A DNA stretch of 64,000 bases from positions 88,501 through 152,500 of the forward strand of contig CAJNDS010000300.1 of assembly GCA_905221605.1 (NCBI GenBank), given 5' to 3'. This document shows, one piece after another, positions 1 to 12,043 of this stretch; within the stretch, counting starts at the first letter, position 1, and every line of letters starts with the position of its first letter. The position numbers and the translations under genes were made by a program. Origin of the DNA: Symbiodinium natans. Lineage: Eukaryota; Sar; Dinophyceae; Suessiales; Symbiodiniaceae. Under the pieces are notes generated by a model, which saw only the letters and a list, made by a program, of their open reading frames with translations, made no database searches and had not been told where the DNA came from.

Positions 1-680
1 GCTGGCACCCGCGCTCTACGCCCTCGGCCAGCACGATGCTTTGCACGCGGCCGCGGCAGACCTGCGTGAAACGGAGTTCCTCGCGGCGTTCCTCGACAAC
101 CTCTACGTCGTCACGTCCCCTGCAAGGGCGAGCGAGCGTCTCAAGACGTGCGTCTACAGTGCCGCGGGGGGCGAGGCGCCGCCCGGCATCGTTGCCCTCG
201 GCGAGGAGGTCTGGAGGGGGGACAAGCCGCCCGCCGAACGAGGGTTCGTCGCGTTGGGGGTCCCCATCGGGCACGAGGAGTACGTCCAGGCGCAGGCAGC
301 CCGCCGTGCGGAGGAGGAGCTCAGTCTGTTACGCCACCTGCCGCAGCTCCCCGATTTGCAGTGCGCGTGGCTCCTTCTCGCCTTTTGTGCGGCGCCTCGG
401 GCACAGCACCTGCTCCGCAACCTGCCGCCGGCGTCCGCTGCCCCTTATGCACGTGCGCACGACGATGCCGTATGGCGCGCTCTCGCGTCCATGCTGGGCG
501 ATGACGATCCTGGGTCCGATGCGTGGCAAGTCGCACGGGACATAGCGTTCTTGCCAGGATCGCTCGGTGGTCTCGGCCTGGCGCCTGCGGAGCGGCTGTC
601 GCCACTGGGCAGCGTGGGCAGACGCGCTGCCCGTCCTGCAACAGCGGTGCCGGCCGGCGATGGAGCGGTGCCCTGCGACA
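1..680 (+). pseudogene. Non-LTR retrotransposon reverse transcriptase, 3' fragment, frameshifted
   Basis: The frame is open from the left edge of the window, so this is the tail of a longer open reading frame. It reads ...AAFLDNLYVVT..., then FVALGVPIGH, then IAFLPGSLGGLGL and AERLSP, a pattern I associate with the GC-rich LINE-like reverse transcriptases common in dinoflagellate genomes. The FLDN box sits where these enzymes carry the catalytic F/Y-x-D-D; the second aspartate is Asn here, so this copy is probably inactive. Just after AERLSP (about 605) a small deletion shifts the frame, and the expected WAAWADALPVLQQRC continues one frame over, to about 680. The open frame further on to 1279 has lost family resemblance and is not counted. 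The family call rests on memory of the motifs, not on a search. Confidence 0.72.
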
Positions 681-884
681 GTTGCAAGCCGGAGACGCGG
701 CGGAGGCGGAAAGAAGTGTGGAGTGCGAGAACAGCATCCCTTTGCCAACCATTCGCCCAGACGCCGGGCTCACCACGAACGTCTTGCGGCGGCGCTGTGC
801 GCAGACGCGGCTCCCATCCGGGCCGGTGGCCCCATTCTTGCTCGTCGAGGTGGACGCCTGCAACCATGGCAGCCTGGAGGCTTG

Positions 885-1075
885 GCGCCGCAGCTGGCTA
901 CCGGCCTGGAGCTCTTGCAGGCAACGCTCGACGGCTTCGGGACACCGCTGTTGCAGCACAGGCAGTGCGTCCGCCCATGCCGCCCAATAGGCTGCAGGCG
1001 AAATGCGCTCCGCATGCAAAAGGCCCGGACCGCCAAGGGAGGCTGGCAGGAAGGCAATGTTCCGGGCTTGACCTG
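885..1075 (-). pseudogene. Second fragment of the same retrotransposon family, inverted
   Basis: On the minus strand the translation runs NIAFLPASLGGPGL, then HAERISPAAYWAAWADAL and PVLQQRCPEAVERCLQELQAG. This matches the end of the plus-strand fragment at about 540-680, so the two copies face each other across about 200 bp. This copy keeps the SPAAYWAAWADAL stretch that is deleted in the plus copy. No coding resemblance continues beyond about 1075 or below about 885. It is either a fold-back rearrangement of one element or two insertions in opposite orientation. Confidence 0.68.
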
Positions 1076-1489
1076 CGCAGCCTCCGCATCAGCCGTTGCA
1101 GGGGACGTGACGACCCCAGGAGTAAAACGCCTCGACATGGTCGTCTACCCAGTGTCACCACTGACGCACAGGACACCCACAGCCGTGCGGGGATGCAGAA
1201 AACGGCGCGGCGCTGTGAGTCGCGGAGTGACGCAAGCAGACGGCTTACCCTGAACTCACGCGCGGTGGGCCAGCCGTAGGAGGTAAACAGGTACTGACAC
1301 CACAGGCACCAGGAAAAAAAAACGCGAGAAACAAAAATGAAAAACGGGGTCGCAGCGAGGCCCAACTGACCGCGAACCCGGCACTCAGTTCTGTTGAGCT
1401 TCCATCGCTATGGAATTCAATTAAATGTGAGAACGAAGTGAAAGAGTACTAAAAGACCATACAATGGAAATATAAGATAGGCGGGTGGG

Positions 1490-1640
1490 TCACTTGTGAC
1501 TTCTCTCGGGTGTCACTTCTGACTTCTCGAGAGGCGGGTCACTTGTGACTTCTCTCGGGTGTCACCTGTGACTTCTCTAGCCGGCGAAATTGCAACACCT
1601 CTCAGCAAAAATGCATGGAATCACTTGTGACTTCTCTGCC
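1490..1640. repeat. Short tandem repeats built on GTGACTTCTCT
   Basis: The words GGGTCACTTGTGACTTCT and CGGGTGTCAC recur four to five times with small changes. The same words recur in opposite orientation at about 4195-4290, so the telomere-like domain between them is framed by an inverted pair. No coding potential was seen. Confidence 0.7.
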
Positions 1641-1950
1641 TTGGGATCGGGTTTCAACCTTGCATCTTGGACTGTCTCGCACGGGTCCGCGGCTTGGGCT
1701 CAGGGTTCAGACGGTCATGGGATTGGGTTCTAGCCTCAGGGTTCAGGGTTTAGGGTTCATGGTTTCGGGTTTTCGGGTTTACGGTGTTAGGGTTTTGGGT
1801 TTAGTGTTTAGGGTCTGGGGTTTAGGATTTAGGGTTGAGGTTGAGGGTGACCTTTAGGGTTTAGGTTGAGGGTTTAGGGTTGAGCCCCGAACCCTAAACC
1901 CTAAACCCTGAACCCTGAACCCTAAACCCCAAGCCCTAGACCCTAAACCC

Positions 1951-2070
1951 ACTAGAGAAGTGACCGAAGTGAGGCAGTACTGCGCCGGCTGCGGCTTCCG
2001 CTGCAACTGCGGGCCGAAAGAAGCGGGCCGCCGCGGGGAAGAGAGGCCCGCACCTGGGTGTTGAGGGTTA
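1951..2070 (+). repeat. Cys-rich module, copy 1
   Basis: This is a non-telomeric 120-bp block between two CCCTAAA arrays, repeated about 2 kb away at 3959-4080. Its open frame reads QYCAGCGFRCNCGPK, with cysteines spaced C-x2-C-x3-C-x-C. It is flanked on both sides by the same telomere-like junction sequence, so the whole unit including flanks was duplicated. In this copy the frame after CGPK shifts relative to copy 2. It could be an exon or simply GC-rich repeat DNA. Confidence 0.6.
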
Positions 2071-3958
2071 CCCTAAACCCTAAACCCTAAACCCTAAACC
2101 CTGAACCCTAAACCCTAAACCCCAAACCCTAAACCCTAAACCCTGAACCCTAAACCCTAAACCCTAAAACTTCAGGGTTTTGAGGGTTTTGAGGGTTTTG
2201 AGGGTTTTGAGGGTGTTGAGGGTTTGGAGGGTTTTGAGGGTTGAGGTTAAGCGTTCAGAGGATGTGACGGCTTCAGGGACTAGGTTTTCAGGTATTTGAG
2301 GGCTTTGTGAGTTTGATGATTGTTGACAGTTTTCATTCAGACCTTTTCAGGGCTTAGGGTTTAGTTTATGATGTTGAGGGTTTTAGAGATTTTGGTTGCA
2401 ATTTGTTCATGTTTTTTGTATGTAGGGTTTTGGTTTTGTGTTTTTTGCCATGGATGGATTTCTAGCTGTTCGTTCCAATGGTCAGTTCTTTACATGAGTT
2501 ATAGTGCTTTGCGGTGTTCTTATTTACAATGGAGCCGACCCCTAGGCCCTAAACCCATAACAAACCTGACCCCAAGCCCTAAACCCCAAACCCCAAACCC
2601 TAAACCCTAAACCCTAAACCCTCAACCCTAAACTTGAAAGCGCAGGCGCCTCGACCACGACGTGCTATCCCATGATGGCCAGGGGGCCTCGGCAGTTCTT
2701 AGGGTTTAGGGTTTAGGGTTAGGGTTTAGGGTTTAGGGTTTAGGGTTTAGGGTTTAGGGTTTAGGGTTTAGGGTTTAGGGTTTAGGGTTTAGGGTTTAGG
2801 GTTTAGGGCTTAGGGTTTAGGGTTTAGGGTACGCTTAGGGTTTTAGGGGGTTAGGCATTAGGGTTTAGGGCAAGTTTAGGGTTTAGGGGTTAGGGTTTAT
2901 ATAGATTTTTGTTTAAGGGGTTTGGGGTTTAAGAGTTAGGGGTTAGGGCTAATGGTTCGAAGCCCCTAGTTTTGAGCAACCGTGTTGCTGGCTGGGCCCC
3001 TTAGGCCCTCTTAAACATGCTTCTAGAAAAGGCTCTCTTAAACCCAATAAGGGAAAATAAAAAAAACATCCCAAGAGCCTACCTGGATAATGAATGAGCC
3101 CGGGGTGTGGCGACAACGACCAGCTGCAGAGATAGCGAGGGCTCGGAAGTCAACGCGGGTTCCGGTTTAGGGTTTAGGGTTTAGGCTTTAGAGTTTGGGG
3201 TTTGGGGTGTGGGGTTTGGGGTTAGGGATTAGGGATTTCCTAAACCCAAAACGCTCGGCGCAAGAGATCCTTGCTCAAAGGATCAGGTGTCTTAGTAGGT
3301 AGGGTTCTAGTTCGGGTAGCCATCGTCTCAACTAACTACTTCTAACCCCAATTACGGTACTTGTGTAACTACTCAGTTTCTAAGTCCCATGATCACCTCA
3401 AGACCCGTAAGTTTGGGGCATTATGTTACAGGCTACCTTTCATTTAAGGGGGCCCTGAATTTATAAGAATCCCCTGATCCCGCACCTCTACACGCTGAGA
3501 TCTAGATGTTAAACTTGGGATGCTCCCTGTTATGGTAACTGTCTCTCAAAGGGCTTAGGGTTTAGGGTTTAGGGGCCGATTGCCATGGCATGTTCTTCAA
3601 CCCGGCTTTGGCACATCATTGGCACATGATAGCACAAGGAGCTCACCTTTCAACTAAACCCTTAACCCTAAACCCTAAACCCTAAACCCTTAACCCTTAT
3701 CCTAAACCCTAAACCCTACTGTCAATTCCAGTGATATTGGGTCCCTTCGAGCACACCATTATAGCCGAAGGCGCAGAGCACCCTAAACCCTAAACCCCCA
3801 ACCCCTATAAACCCTAACCCGAAACCCTAAGCAAGACCGAAACCCTGAACCCTTAAACCTTCTCCCTAGACCGCGAATCCCGAAACCCCAAACCCCACAC
3901 CCCTAACCCCAAATCCCCAAACCCGAAACCCTAACCCCAAGCCCTAAACCCTAAACCC

Positions 3959-4080
3959 ACTAGAGAAGTGACCGAAGCGAGGCAGTACTGCGCCGGCTGC
4001 GGCTTCCGCTGCAACTGCGGGCCGAAGAAGCGCGCAGCCGCGGGGAAGAGAGGCCCGCACCTGGGTGTTGAGGGTTACCC
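3959..4080 (+). repeat. Cys-rich module, copy 2
   Basis: Direct repeat of 1951-2070, differing at only a few positions. The encoded QYCAGCGFRCNCGPK is unchanged; it is followed here by a basic run (KKRAAAGKRG). A Cys cluster followed by basic residues would suit a small metal-binding nucleic-acid-binding piece, but no complete known zinc-finger pattern is met. Confidence 0.6.
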
Positions 4081-4194
4081 TAAACCCTAAACCCTAAACC
4101 CTGAACCCTAAACCCTAAACCCTAAACCCCAAACCCTAAACCCTAAACCCTGAACCCTCAACCCAAAACAAAGATCCAGAAGTAACGACATGCA

Positions 4195-4290
4195 GCATTT
4201 TGTAAGGGCAGAGACTGACTTCAAGCGACACCGGCACAGAAGTCACAGGTGACACCCGATAGAAGTCACAAGCGACCCCTCTACCGAAAT
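4195..4290. repeat. Inverted counterpart of the GTGACTTCTCT repeats
   Basis: Read on the minus strand, this segment gives GTCGCTTGTGACTTCT and CGGGTGTCACCTGTGACTTC, the same words as 1490-1640. It closes the right side of the telomere-like domain. Confidence 0.6.
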
Positions 4291-4516
4291 ATAAGGATGA
4301 AAGAGGCATGATTTCCATATGTTTCCATATTAAAATTTTGGGTTTTTAACGGGGCGCTCTTTGTATTATCTTTTTATGCGCCCCTTAAACACTATTATCT
4401 TCTTTCAACTAATCTCAACAGATACAAGTGAATGAAATGAACGCGTGATCTGTGAATTAGCGAAAGAAAGAAGATACTTTTTAATGGGGTTTTTTTGACC
4501 AATCATCGGTTAACCC

Positions 4517-5469
4517 TTAATTTGAGGAGAGGCGCCGGCGGGCGCCGCACCGCGACAGATGTGACAGCGAAAGCGTCGTCCCGACGCCACGCGCACGCGA
4601 GACCTCACCCCTCCGCCCGTTGGCACAGGCAAGCGCCCGACGTCCCGCGCACATCCGCGCACTGTGCCTCCTCCTGGACATCAATGGCGCAGTTAGCACG
4701 ATGGGCACGGAGGCCCGCGCCGCAACCAGCAAGCATTCCCAACGGCCGGCAAGGAAGTCGCACGAGCGCTGGAGGAGGGCATCGCGTCCAACTGTGCCCG
4801 GCTCTCGGGCGCGGTGGAGCTGCAGGCGTGGCACCTCGTGTCTGCTCGAACTCCTGCCGCACGCCTACCCACAAAAACACCGGCATGTTCTGCAATGTTG
4901 GCAGAGGCGTGCCGAGCTCGGCAGCGAGGTCGACGGTGTCGAGACGCGACCTAACGCGAGCCGGCACACCGGCAAAGCTGTGGAAGCCCCTGCGACCGTG
5001 CCGTCCCCGGCAGGGGTCTGAGGAACATCGTCATGTCGTCATTAAGGGCCTCGCTCCCTAGCACATCAGTGGCGACGCCACGGTCGTGCAGCAGCTGCCC
5101 CACGCGGCGCCGAACTTGTGAGACCTGCCTGAAGCGCAGGCGCCGCTCCGGCTGAGGATGGGGGCTGGGGAGGACGGCGGAGCGTGTCACTGTCCTGCTC
5201 GATGTCGACACGCCACCCTCACCGAGCAACATGGTGAGTAGGCCCTCCTGGGTGACCGCAGGGATGTAGTGGCCCTCCTCCGGGATGGCAACGGCGCGGA
5301 ACAGCTCACGGAGCGACGGCCGCCGACGACCGCGGCGTTGCCCTACTAAATAGCACCGAGGGTCATTTACACTTCCGCAGAAATCAGGCGTCGGCTTCTG
5401 CAGACTCACTTGAGCTGAAGGTGCAGAAGCCACCATTTCCAGGCAGCGAGACGCCACGCTCCCAATCAC
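4517..5469 (-). pseudogene. Non-LTR retrotransposon, N-terminal region, frameshifted (probable)
   Basis: A GC-rich island carries three overlapping minus-strand frames that seem to continue one another: 5469-4951 (contains RRLRFRQVSQVRRRVGQLL), 4967-4605 (contains DLAAELGTPLPTLQNMPVF) and 4834-4517 (contains LQRSCDFLAGRWE, then RRGEVSRARGV). The last words resemble the part that precedes the reverse transcriptase in dinoflagellate LINE-like elements, consistent with the reverse transcriptase fragments at the left edge. At least two frameshifts would be needed to join the frames. There is no catalytic domain. The assignment rests on remembered family patterns and is tentative. Confidence 0.42.
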
Positions 5470-5733
5470 ACGGCTCCTGCGCCCGAATCGAAACAGAAGC
5501 CCAGGCTATCCAAGCACTGGTTACCCCATGCGCCATGCGCCCAATGATACAACTCGTGAGCCCGAATCGCAACAACATGTCATGAACTGAGCACATTAGA
5601 TCAGTCATATAACGATCTGATCTCCAAGGCATTTTTTGTTTCTGCAGCTTCTATCCCCTATGCTTCCGAAGAAATTGTCCGGATACAAGTGTATTGCTCG
5701 ACAACACCTTCTCCCTGACTTGTTCCCTTGTAA

Positions 5734-6258
<525 letters not shown>

Positions 6259-6774
6259 CCACGCATGCACAAGTGGCATCTTGTGTAGAAAGAGAACTTC
6301 TGCATGTAAGGAGATGTTGTCGGCAGCATCGATGCATAGGACTTTCCGGAGCCAAGCTATGGAATGGGATAAGTGACGCCCCTACGCAACGCTCTCACAG
6401 CGAAACGCCATACCCACACACGCGCGAATAAGATTGCAGCGGACACTCAATGCAGTCTCGACATGGTGGTGTTCTGACCTGAACTGACACAGCGTCAAGA
6501 GGCATGAACATTGCGGCAGCACACATGCTTCCAAGGCTTGCGTGCGATCGACAAGCAAAGCAAAACACACCACATTTCAATTGTAGCCAGCGCGACTCTG
6601 GCGCACTGTGTGTTTTCCATCTCAAGAGACTTCACAAGCATGCCCGTACTTCACCCATCAGGAGCACAGGGCGACCATTTAGTCTCATCGGACCCTCACC
6701 GTTTCGGATCACTTAGCAACGGATCACTTAGCAACGATGTGTTCATCATCAATCTGAAACACCCCCCCCCCCCC

Positions 6775-7285
6775 CCCTCGTTTGGCGACTCGGAGTCATC
6801 ATATATCTTTAGCACGCCCCGTCATTTGGCCATTCCGGTTCATGGTATATATATATATATACAAACATATATATACACATATACATATATATATATATAT
6901 ATATTAAATACGCCCCCTCATTTGGCGATTCCGGTTCATCATATATGTTAAACACGCCCCCTCATTTGGCGATTCCAGTTCATCATATATCTTGAACACG
7001 CCCCCTCATTTGGCGATTCCGGCACATCGTATATCTTGAACACGCTCCCATTCAGGTTCATCCTATATCTTAAACTTCATCATGTATGTTGAATGCGCCC
7101 CCCTCGTTTGGCGATTCCGGTTCATCATATATCTTAACCACGCCCCCTCATTTGGCGATTCCATTTCATCATCTATCTTGAACACGGCGCCTAGCGACGC
7201 CCCCAATTTGGCGATTCCGGTTCAGCCGGTTCATCATATATCTTAAACACTCATTTGGCGATTCGGCGTCATCATATATCGGAAT
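6775..7285. repeat. Minisatellite, about 46-bp unit, 9-10 copies
   Basis: The unit contains CCCCCTCATTTGGCGATTCC followed by GGTTCATCATATATCTT and an A-rich linker. It repeats with changes in spacing from just after a run of 18 C at about 6760 to about 7285. One copy is interrupted by a (TA)n tract at 6843-6905. No coding sense. Confidence 0.85.
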
Positions 7286-10200
7286 GGCAACAGAGTCGAT
7301 TCCGTGCGGCTCAAGAAAACGGTTGGCAAGAAATTGATGGGAACGATCTGCTGCAGGGACTTGGTTGCAGCTGACGCTGCCCCGTACGCGCCAGAGGCTG
7401 GCGGAACGTGAGAGCGAAACGGAGCAGCGTAAGGCAACCCCGAAGGCGGTTCCCGACTTTTTTTTCCCCCTCGAGGCACTGCACAACTAGCAGGCTCTGA
7501 AGACCGGTCCAAAGCTGCAGCCGACGCCCTTTCCCGGATTTCCCCCCCCCCCAAAAGAGCCTAAGAGGTCCCCCTCGGTTTGTTTTACTCCTCATTGGCG
7601 TAGACTGCTTCGCAATGGAGCTGGGCGACCTAGATCAATGTCCTCTCTACCCTGGAAAAGCAAGAGCACAGCCCCAAAAGGCTTCCCAGGCATTCAGATG
7701 TCGAGGCAAATCTGTCACTGCCCAGAGGCAAGTGAGTCCGAAAGCACAGCATGCAGCCGGCAGACAAGGATCTCTTGGAGATTCTTCCGCAGCCATGCTC
7801 TATCAGCTAAAGAACCTTGCGAAACACTTGTGAGTGGTCTCGAGAATCTACGCTAGAATCTAAAATCTAAACATGGGTTTTGCCGAAGTTGGCCACCGGG
7901 TTCAATGTCGGCTTCTGCCGCCTCCTCAGGGAAGAGCACAGATCATTCTAAACTTAAGGAAACGAACCCCCCCCGGCCGCCCCCAAAAAAAAAGAGGGAA
8001 GCAAGCAAATCACTTCGTCCTCGGTGTCAAGGCAAACGGGCTTCCTCGGAAGGGCGAGACAGCAGCAAGAGATCGAAATTCCACGCAGGGTATAACTCAG
8101 GGCTTCGAAGCCTTATTAAGCCCTCAAGCCCCCGAAGTACCAAAGCAGAAGGGTTCAGTGGCTACGGATGAACGGAGTAGCTCTGACAAGGATGCCACCG
8201 AAGCTCCGTGGAAGCCATGGAAGGGCTCGGTCGTGTCACGGTCCAAATGCCTCAAGAAGGTTCAATGCAAAACATGTATGAAGATGCAGGGCATGCACAA
8301 ATGGGCCCCACCGTTACGAACTCCAAGATCCAAGGACAGGAACTTTTCCTGCCAGAGCTACGGTTTGGGGACTGGGGCTCCATACCCGCGCAGATGCGGA
8401 CGAACATTCCCGAGGGGCTACATCTCTAGTCAAGTTCGAATAGTAACTCCGCGTCTTCTGGTATATAAACACACATATATATATATGTATATATATATAT
8501 ACATGTCGATGTATCCGCTGCATTCGGGACTGTAGAATTGCTGACACCGCAACTCCAGGCAGGTGGCGGCCAGCCAGTGCGCTGCGTCTTTGCAAAGTCA
8601 GAGCCCGAGAGCTGGTAGCCCTTCGAAGACAAAGCAGGGCGCACGAAAGCTACTTGGAGGTTCAGGGTATGCACCAATTATAGCTGTACGTATAACCCAC
8701 TTATAAGTCCCTTAAGTGCTCGGGCCCTAATATGGTTAATAATTGGGGTTGTCAGTACAGTTGTCATTGGTTAATAAGTACCATGAACCTTCAAGTAGTC
8801 TCATGGAGAGCGACACACAACGGCAAGTGAGAGTGGGGAAGAGGCGACCTCAAGAGCCCAAGATAATAGAGAGGAACTTAAACAAGCTCCAAGGAGCTGG
8901 CTTTCGTGATGAGTCTAAGGGCATTGCTCTACATTCGGGTTCCTCTTTCGGGGGTGCCAAGAACACGCACAACGCATTCCAGAGACGCGGTGCCCATCTG
9001 AAGAGGCAGCTCAAGTGAAACAAAACCCCTTTTTGGCGGCTGCAAGAATGCTTGGCACCTGTGGGCCTCGAGCGGCTGTCGAAGCCTCGGGGCTGCGACT
9101 CAAGAGAAATTCATTTAACAAAGGTAGAGACTAAGTGACTGAGCTATTTGAACTAGGAGCCAGTGCCCTCTCGACTTTCCCTTTATGGCCGACAACAGCG
9201 GTGTGCCCTTGGGACGTGGCTGATCCCAAGCCCGCAGTCGCTGAAGTGTCCAGGGCCTCGGAAGCTTCGTTGAGCTTGGCGGACGGCGCTGCATTCGGGT
9301 TATGAACCTTGATGCCTGATGCACTTTTCGGGGTGTCCCCTCCTCCTGACGTGGCTACTGCATGAAACCGTCAAAGGTCGCGCAAATCCGACAAGCTTTA
9401 CAAGCATGCAGCTGCATTGACGATGGCGTTGACCTTCCTGGAGTTCGGTACCTGCTGACACGTTTGCCCGTGCAATGCGACGAACTACTGCAGGGGTGGG
9501 ACTTGGTTCCCTCCCTCCCTCCATCCCTCTCTCCTGCAAGACATCGTTGCTATCTCGTCTTCTTCTGGGAGGCCCTCTCGCTGTTTCTCCCCGCCTTGTC
9601 AGCTCCAAATTGATCGGCACGGGAGAGCTCCAGATCCTCTGCAGTGGGTGACAATACTGACAGTACACGCCACGAGACTCTGAATAGCAACAGCACGCAA
9701 GCCGAGGTTCTGGTGGACACGAGGGAGGGCTCCAGCTGGAGTAGAAGGGCAGACAAGCGACCTTCGCTTGACATCGCAGACCCTCAAGCAGAGACCGCCC
9801 TTGCCATCCACCCCCCAGCACCTTCCACCACAACTCATCCAGGGCACGTGGCTGCGGTGCATCCGAGCACCGGCAATGCCAGAAGAGCCGTAGATCGGCA
9901 TGGCACCGCACTCAAGACGCCTAAGGCAACGAAGTTCTTGTGTCAACAGCGCCTCATGCGGCAATTCGGTTGTCGCATGCAAAAAAGCTTCTGAGAGCTT
10001 CCGGTCATGCTCAGCATGATATTTGCGGTCTTTGCTGTGACGCAACCTTGCCGAGCCAAGAAGGAGCAGAGGGAAGCTGTTCTTGCTGACCTCCCTTGCT
10101 TACTTAGCGCGCACATCCCCTCCTTGCGACTATCAAGCGTTCATCATAAGCCGCAAGAAACCTCGCTGATCGTCCCGAAACCATCCCACATGCTCCCTTG

Positions 10201-11467
10201 CAGCAGCACGATGCCAAAAATCCATGCACAAAGCCGATCAAAGCCGATCTCTCCATGTCACTTCAAGCAGGCATGCAAGCATGAGCTTGCTGTCAGACCT
10301 GCTGCGACGTGGACAGGGATCGGTCACAATGGCAAGGATAGCAACAACTCATTCACCTCTTGCCTACTCTGCATGATGTCGATGTGCTACCGCTGCTATT
10401 TGTAAAGGCAAGGCAGGGAAATAAAAGCAGCACGACTGATCCTTCTTGCACTGTCCTGTTTTGTCTTTCGACTTGACGCGGCTTCAGAGCACAATCTCAG
10501 ATCGCTGTCGCACCTTGCGTGACTCAAGAAAAGGCTTTGGCCTGCACGTAAAATAAAAATGTGACACATCGGCACTCAGGGGGTTGGACTCTACTTGCTC
10601 TACTTACTCTACTTCGTACCGCGCTGGAGGGATGTCGGGCTTAGGTGATCGACCCATGAGGCTCAACAATGTCTCATGCCCTGTGTTGCAAGCCGAAGAA
10701 GTCTAGGCCATTCTGCCGGCGTCTACGCTTCGCAATCCCTCTTGCGAAGCCATGCAACGCATCTGCCTGTGGATGAAACTTATGTCGAAGGCTGCAAGAC
10801 CCCTGAACACAGGCCGGATATCCACCGTGATTCAACCCATCCCTGAAACACCAATAGCCACATAAAGTACATTAGAGAAATTCCAATTCTATATTTATAT
10901 TTGTTGCATATATATATATATATCTATCTATTTTTTTTATCCATTTTTCATTTTGTTCCTCCGAACTTGTAAGCCCCCCGGATCCCCAAAAAGCCTGAGC
11001 CCGGCACCCAATCCTGCGGCAGCCGCCGAGCCATGCGGCAGTAGGGAGTGGAGGCCGCCGAAACCTCGACAAGGTGGAATGAACTCCGTCTCCGTTTCGG
11101 AATAATACCCAAGGCATATGCTGGAGAGGGATGCAGGCAAAGCTACCACGTAAACTTGAAGAGTCTTTGCTCCGCTTCCTCCTCTCTGCGTGAAGTCTGG
11201 CGGAGTCGTGCTGCCATGTCGGTACGTCGGCATAGCAGGATGCCAAGCTCCCTTCGGAAGCTTGGGGAAATCGGATCTTCTCCACTTGCGCTGCGGGTGC
11301 TTTCGCAAGCACAACCCAAAAATTGTGGACCGGATCTCCAGAACTTGCGCTGCGCTCTCAGTAGGAGTTGCCCTGCACACACCGTACTGTTCTAAAGCAC
11401 TGACACTTCCCATGCAACAGCACAGACTCTGACTGCAGCAATTCGTACACACACACACACAGATCTC
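7286..11467. other. No recognised gene
   Basis: Open frames here are short or of unrecognised composition. The longest (plus strand, 7873-8535) is Lys/Pro-rich at the start and ends in a (TA)n tract, so it is not convincing. AT microsatellites lie at 8465-8505 and 10905-10925, and an (AC)n run at 11448-11462. Further 3' exons of the PsbY-like gene could lie at the right end of this stretch (minus strand), but I could not identify one. Confidence 0.5.
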
Positions 11468-12043
11468 CTTGGCGCTCTCGCCGATTCGCACCACTTGGCG
11501 GAAGGCCACACGCCACACCTGTTCGATATGAGTGGCAGTTGCCATCATCTTCCCTAAGCACACTGAGGTCTATGTCTTTCCTTTATCCTTTATTTCATTC
11601 CAGGGCTTCGGGGGGAGGACGGAGGTCCCCATGATTTGCGCAACATTTGTAGATTTGGATTGTGATGGATTTTGCGGCTGCAGTGTGCACAGCGCATCAC
11701 AGCGCAGCAGATCTGCACCTAGAAAATTTGCAGCTCAGCTGCGTTGAAGAGGGCCCAGGAAATGGCGAACAGTGGCAGGGCCAGCACGGCGAGGATGCGC
11801 ACGTCGAAGCCCTCCACGACAGCTTCGATTCAACATGCAGAGTCTGAATGACTGTCCCTGACTGTCCCTGACTGTCCCTGACTGTCCCTGACTGTCCCTG
11901 ACTGTCCCTGACTGTCCAGACTCGCCCGGCTGACGTCGAAGGTGGTTCCCAGCCTCGTCGTCCTCGTCCGAGGCTCGAGCAGCCAGGGCCGGCTGAGGAG
12001 CAGAGACGGCCGCGAGGCCGGCGGCCACGACGGCGCCAGTTGC
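11468..12043 (-). CDS. Photosystem II small protein, PsbY-like, nuclear gene (partial)
   Basis: Three exons are read on the minus strand: 12043-11954, 11811-11743 and 11518-11468, all in phase 0. Exon 1 gives an Ala-rich hydrophobic stretch (GAVVAAGLAAVSAPQPALA), typical of a thylakoid-transfer signal ending in ALA, then an acidic linker (ASDEDDE). Exon 2 gives GFDVRILAVLALPLFAISW followed by ALFN, a single membrane span of the PsbY type (D-x-R-hydrophobic...W-x-LFN). Exon 3 gives VWRVAFRQVVRIGESAK, a stromal basic tail. Donors are GC (GAG|GC), GC (AAC|GC) and possibly GA after exon 3; every exon starts with G after AG. PsbY is a single-span subunit at the edge of photosystem II near cytochrome b559. 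The upstream exons with the plastid leader and start codon, and any exon after 11468, were not found. A different single-span thylakoid protein is possible. Confidence 0.6.
11850..11918. repeat. Decamer tandem repeat ACTGTCCCTG, about 7 copies
   Basis: There are six perfect units plus a partial one. The array lies entirely inside the intron between exons 1 and 2 of the PsbY-like gene. Confidence 0.95.

Larger units (their letters stand above)
1680..4165. repeat. Interstitial telomere-like domain (TTTAGGG / CCCTAAA)
   Basis: Blocks of TTTAGGG (about 1730-1880, 2160-2245, 2698-2960, 3160-3240, 3550-3580) alternate with CCCTAAA blocks (1885-1950, 2070-2165, 2575-2632, 3655-3720, 3780-3960, 4078-4165). 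The cleanest array is 2698-2830. Many units are degenerate (TTCAGGG, TTGAGGG, TTTGGGG). The strand switches at least six times, which a real chromosome end would not show; this is an internal patchwork. Unique stretches between blocks (for example 2240-2560 and 2985-3150) showed no recognisable gene. Confidence 0.9.

Noticed and set aside
321-1019. Full 232-codon minus-strand frame taken as one gene
   Set aside because: Only the first 45 or so codons match the retrotransposon family; the rest is antisense to the plus-strand fragment.
1680-4165. True chromosome end
   Set aside because: The motif runs in both directions with unique DNA on both sides, so it is interstitial.
7873-8535. 220-codon plus-strand frame
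   Set aside because: Low-complexity Lys/Pro-rich start, ends in a (TA)n tract, and an overlapping frame of similar quality exists; no family resemblance.
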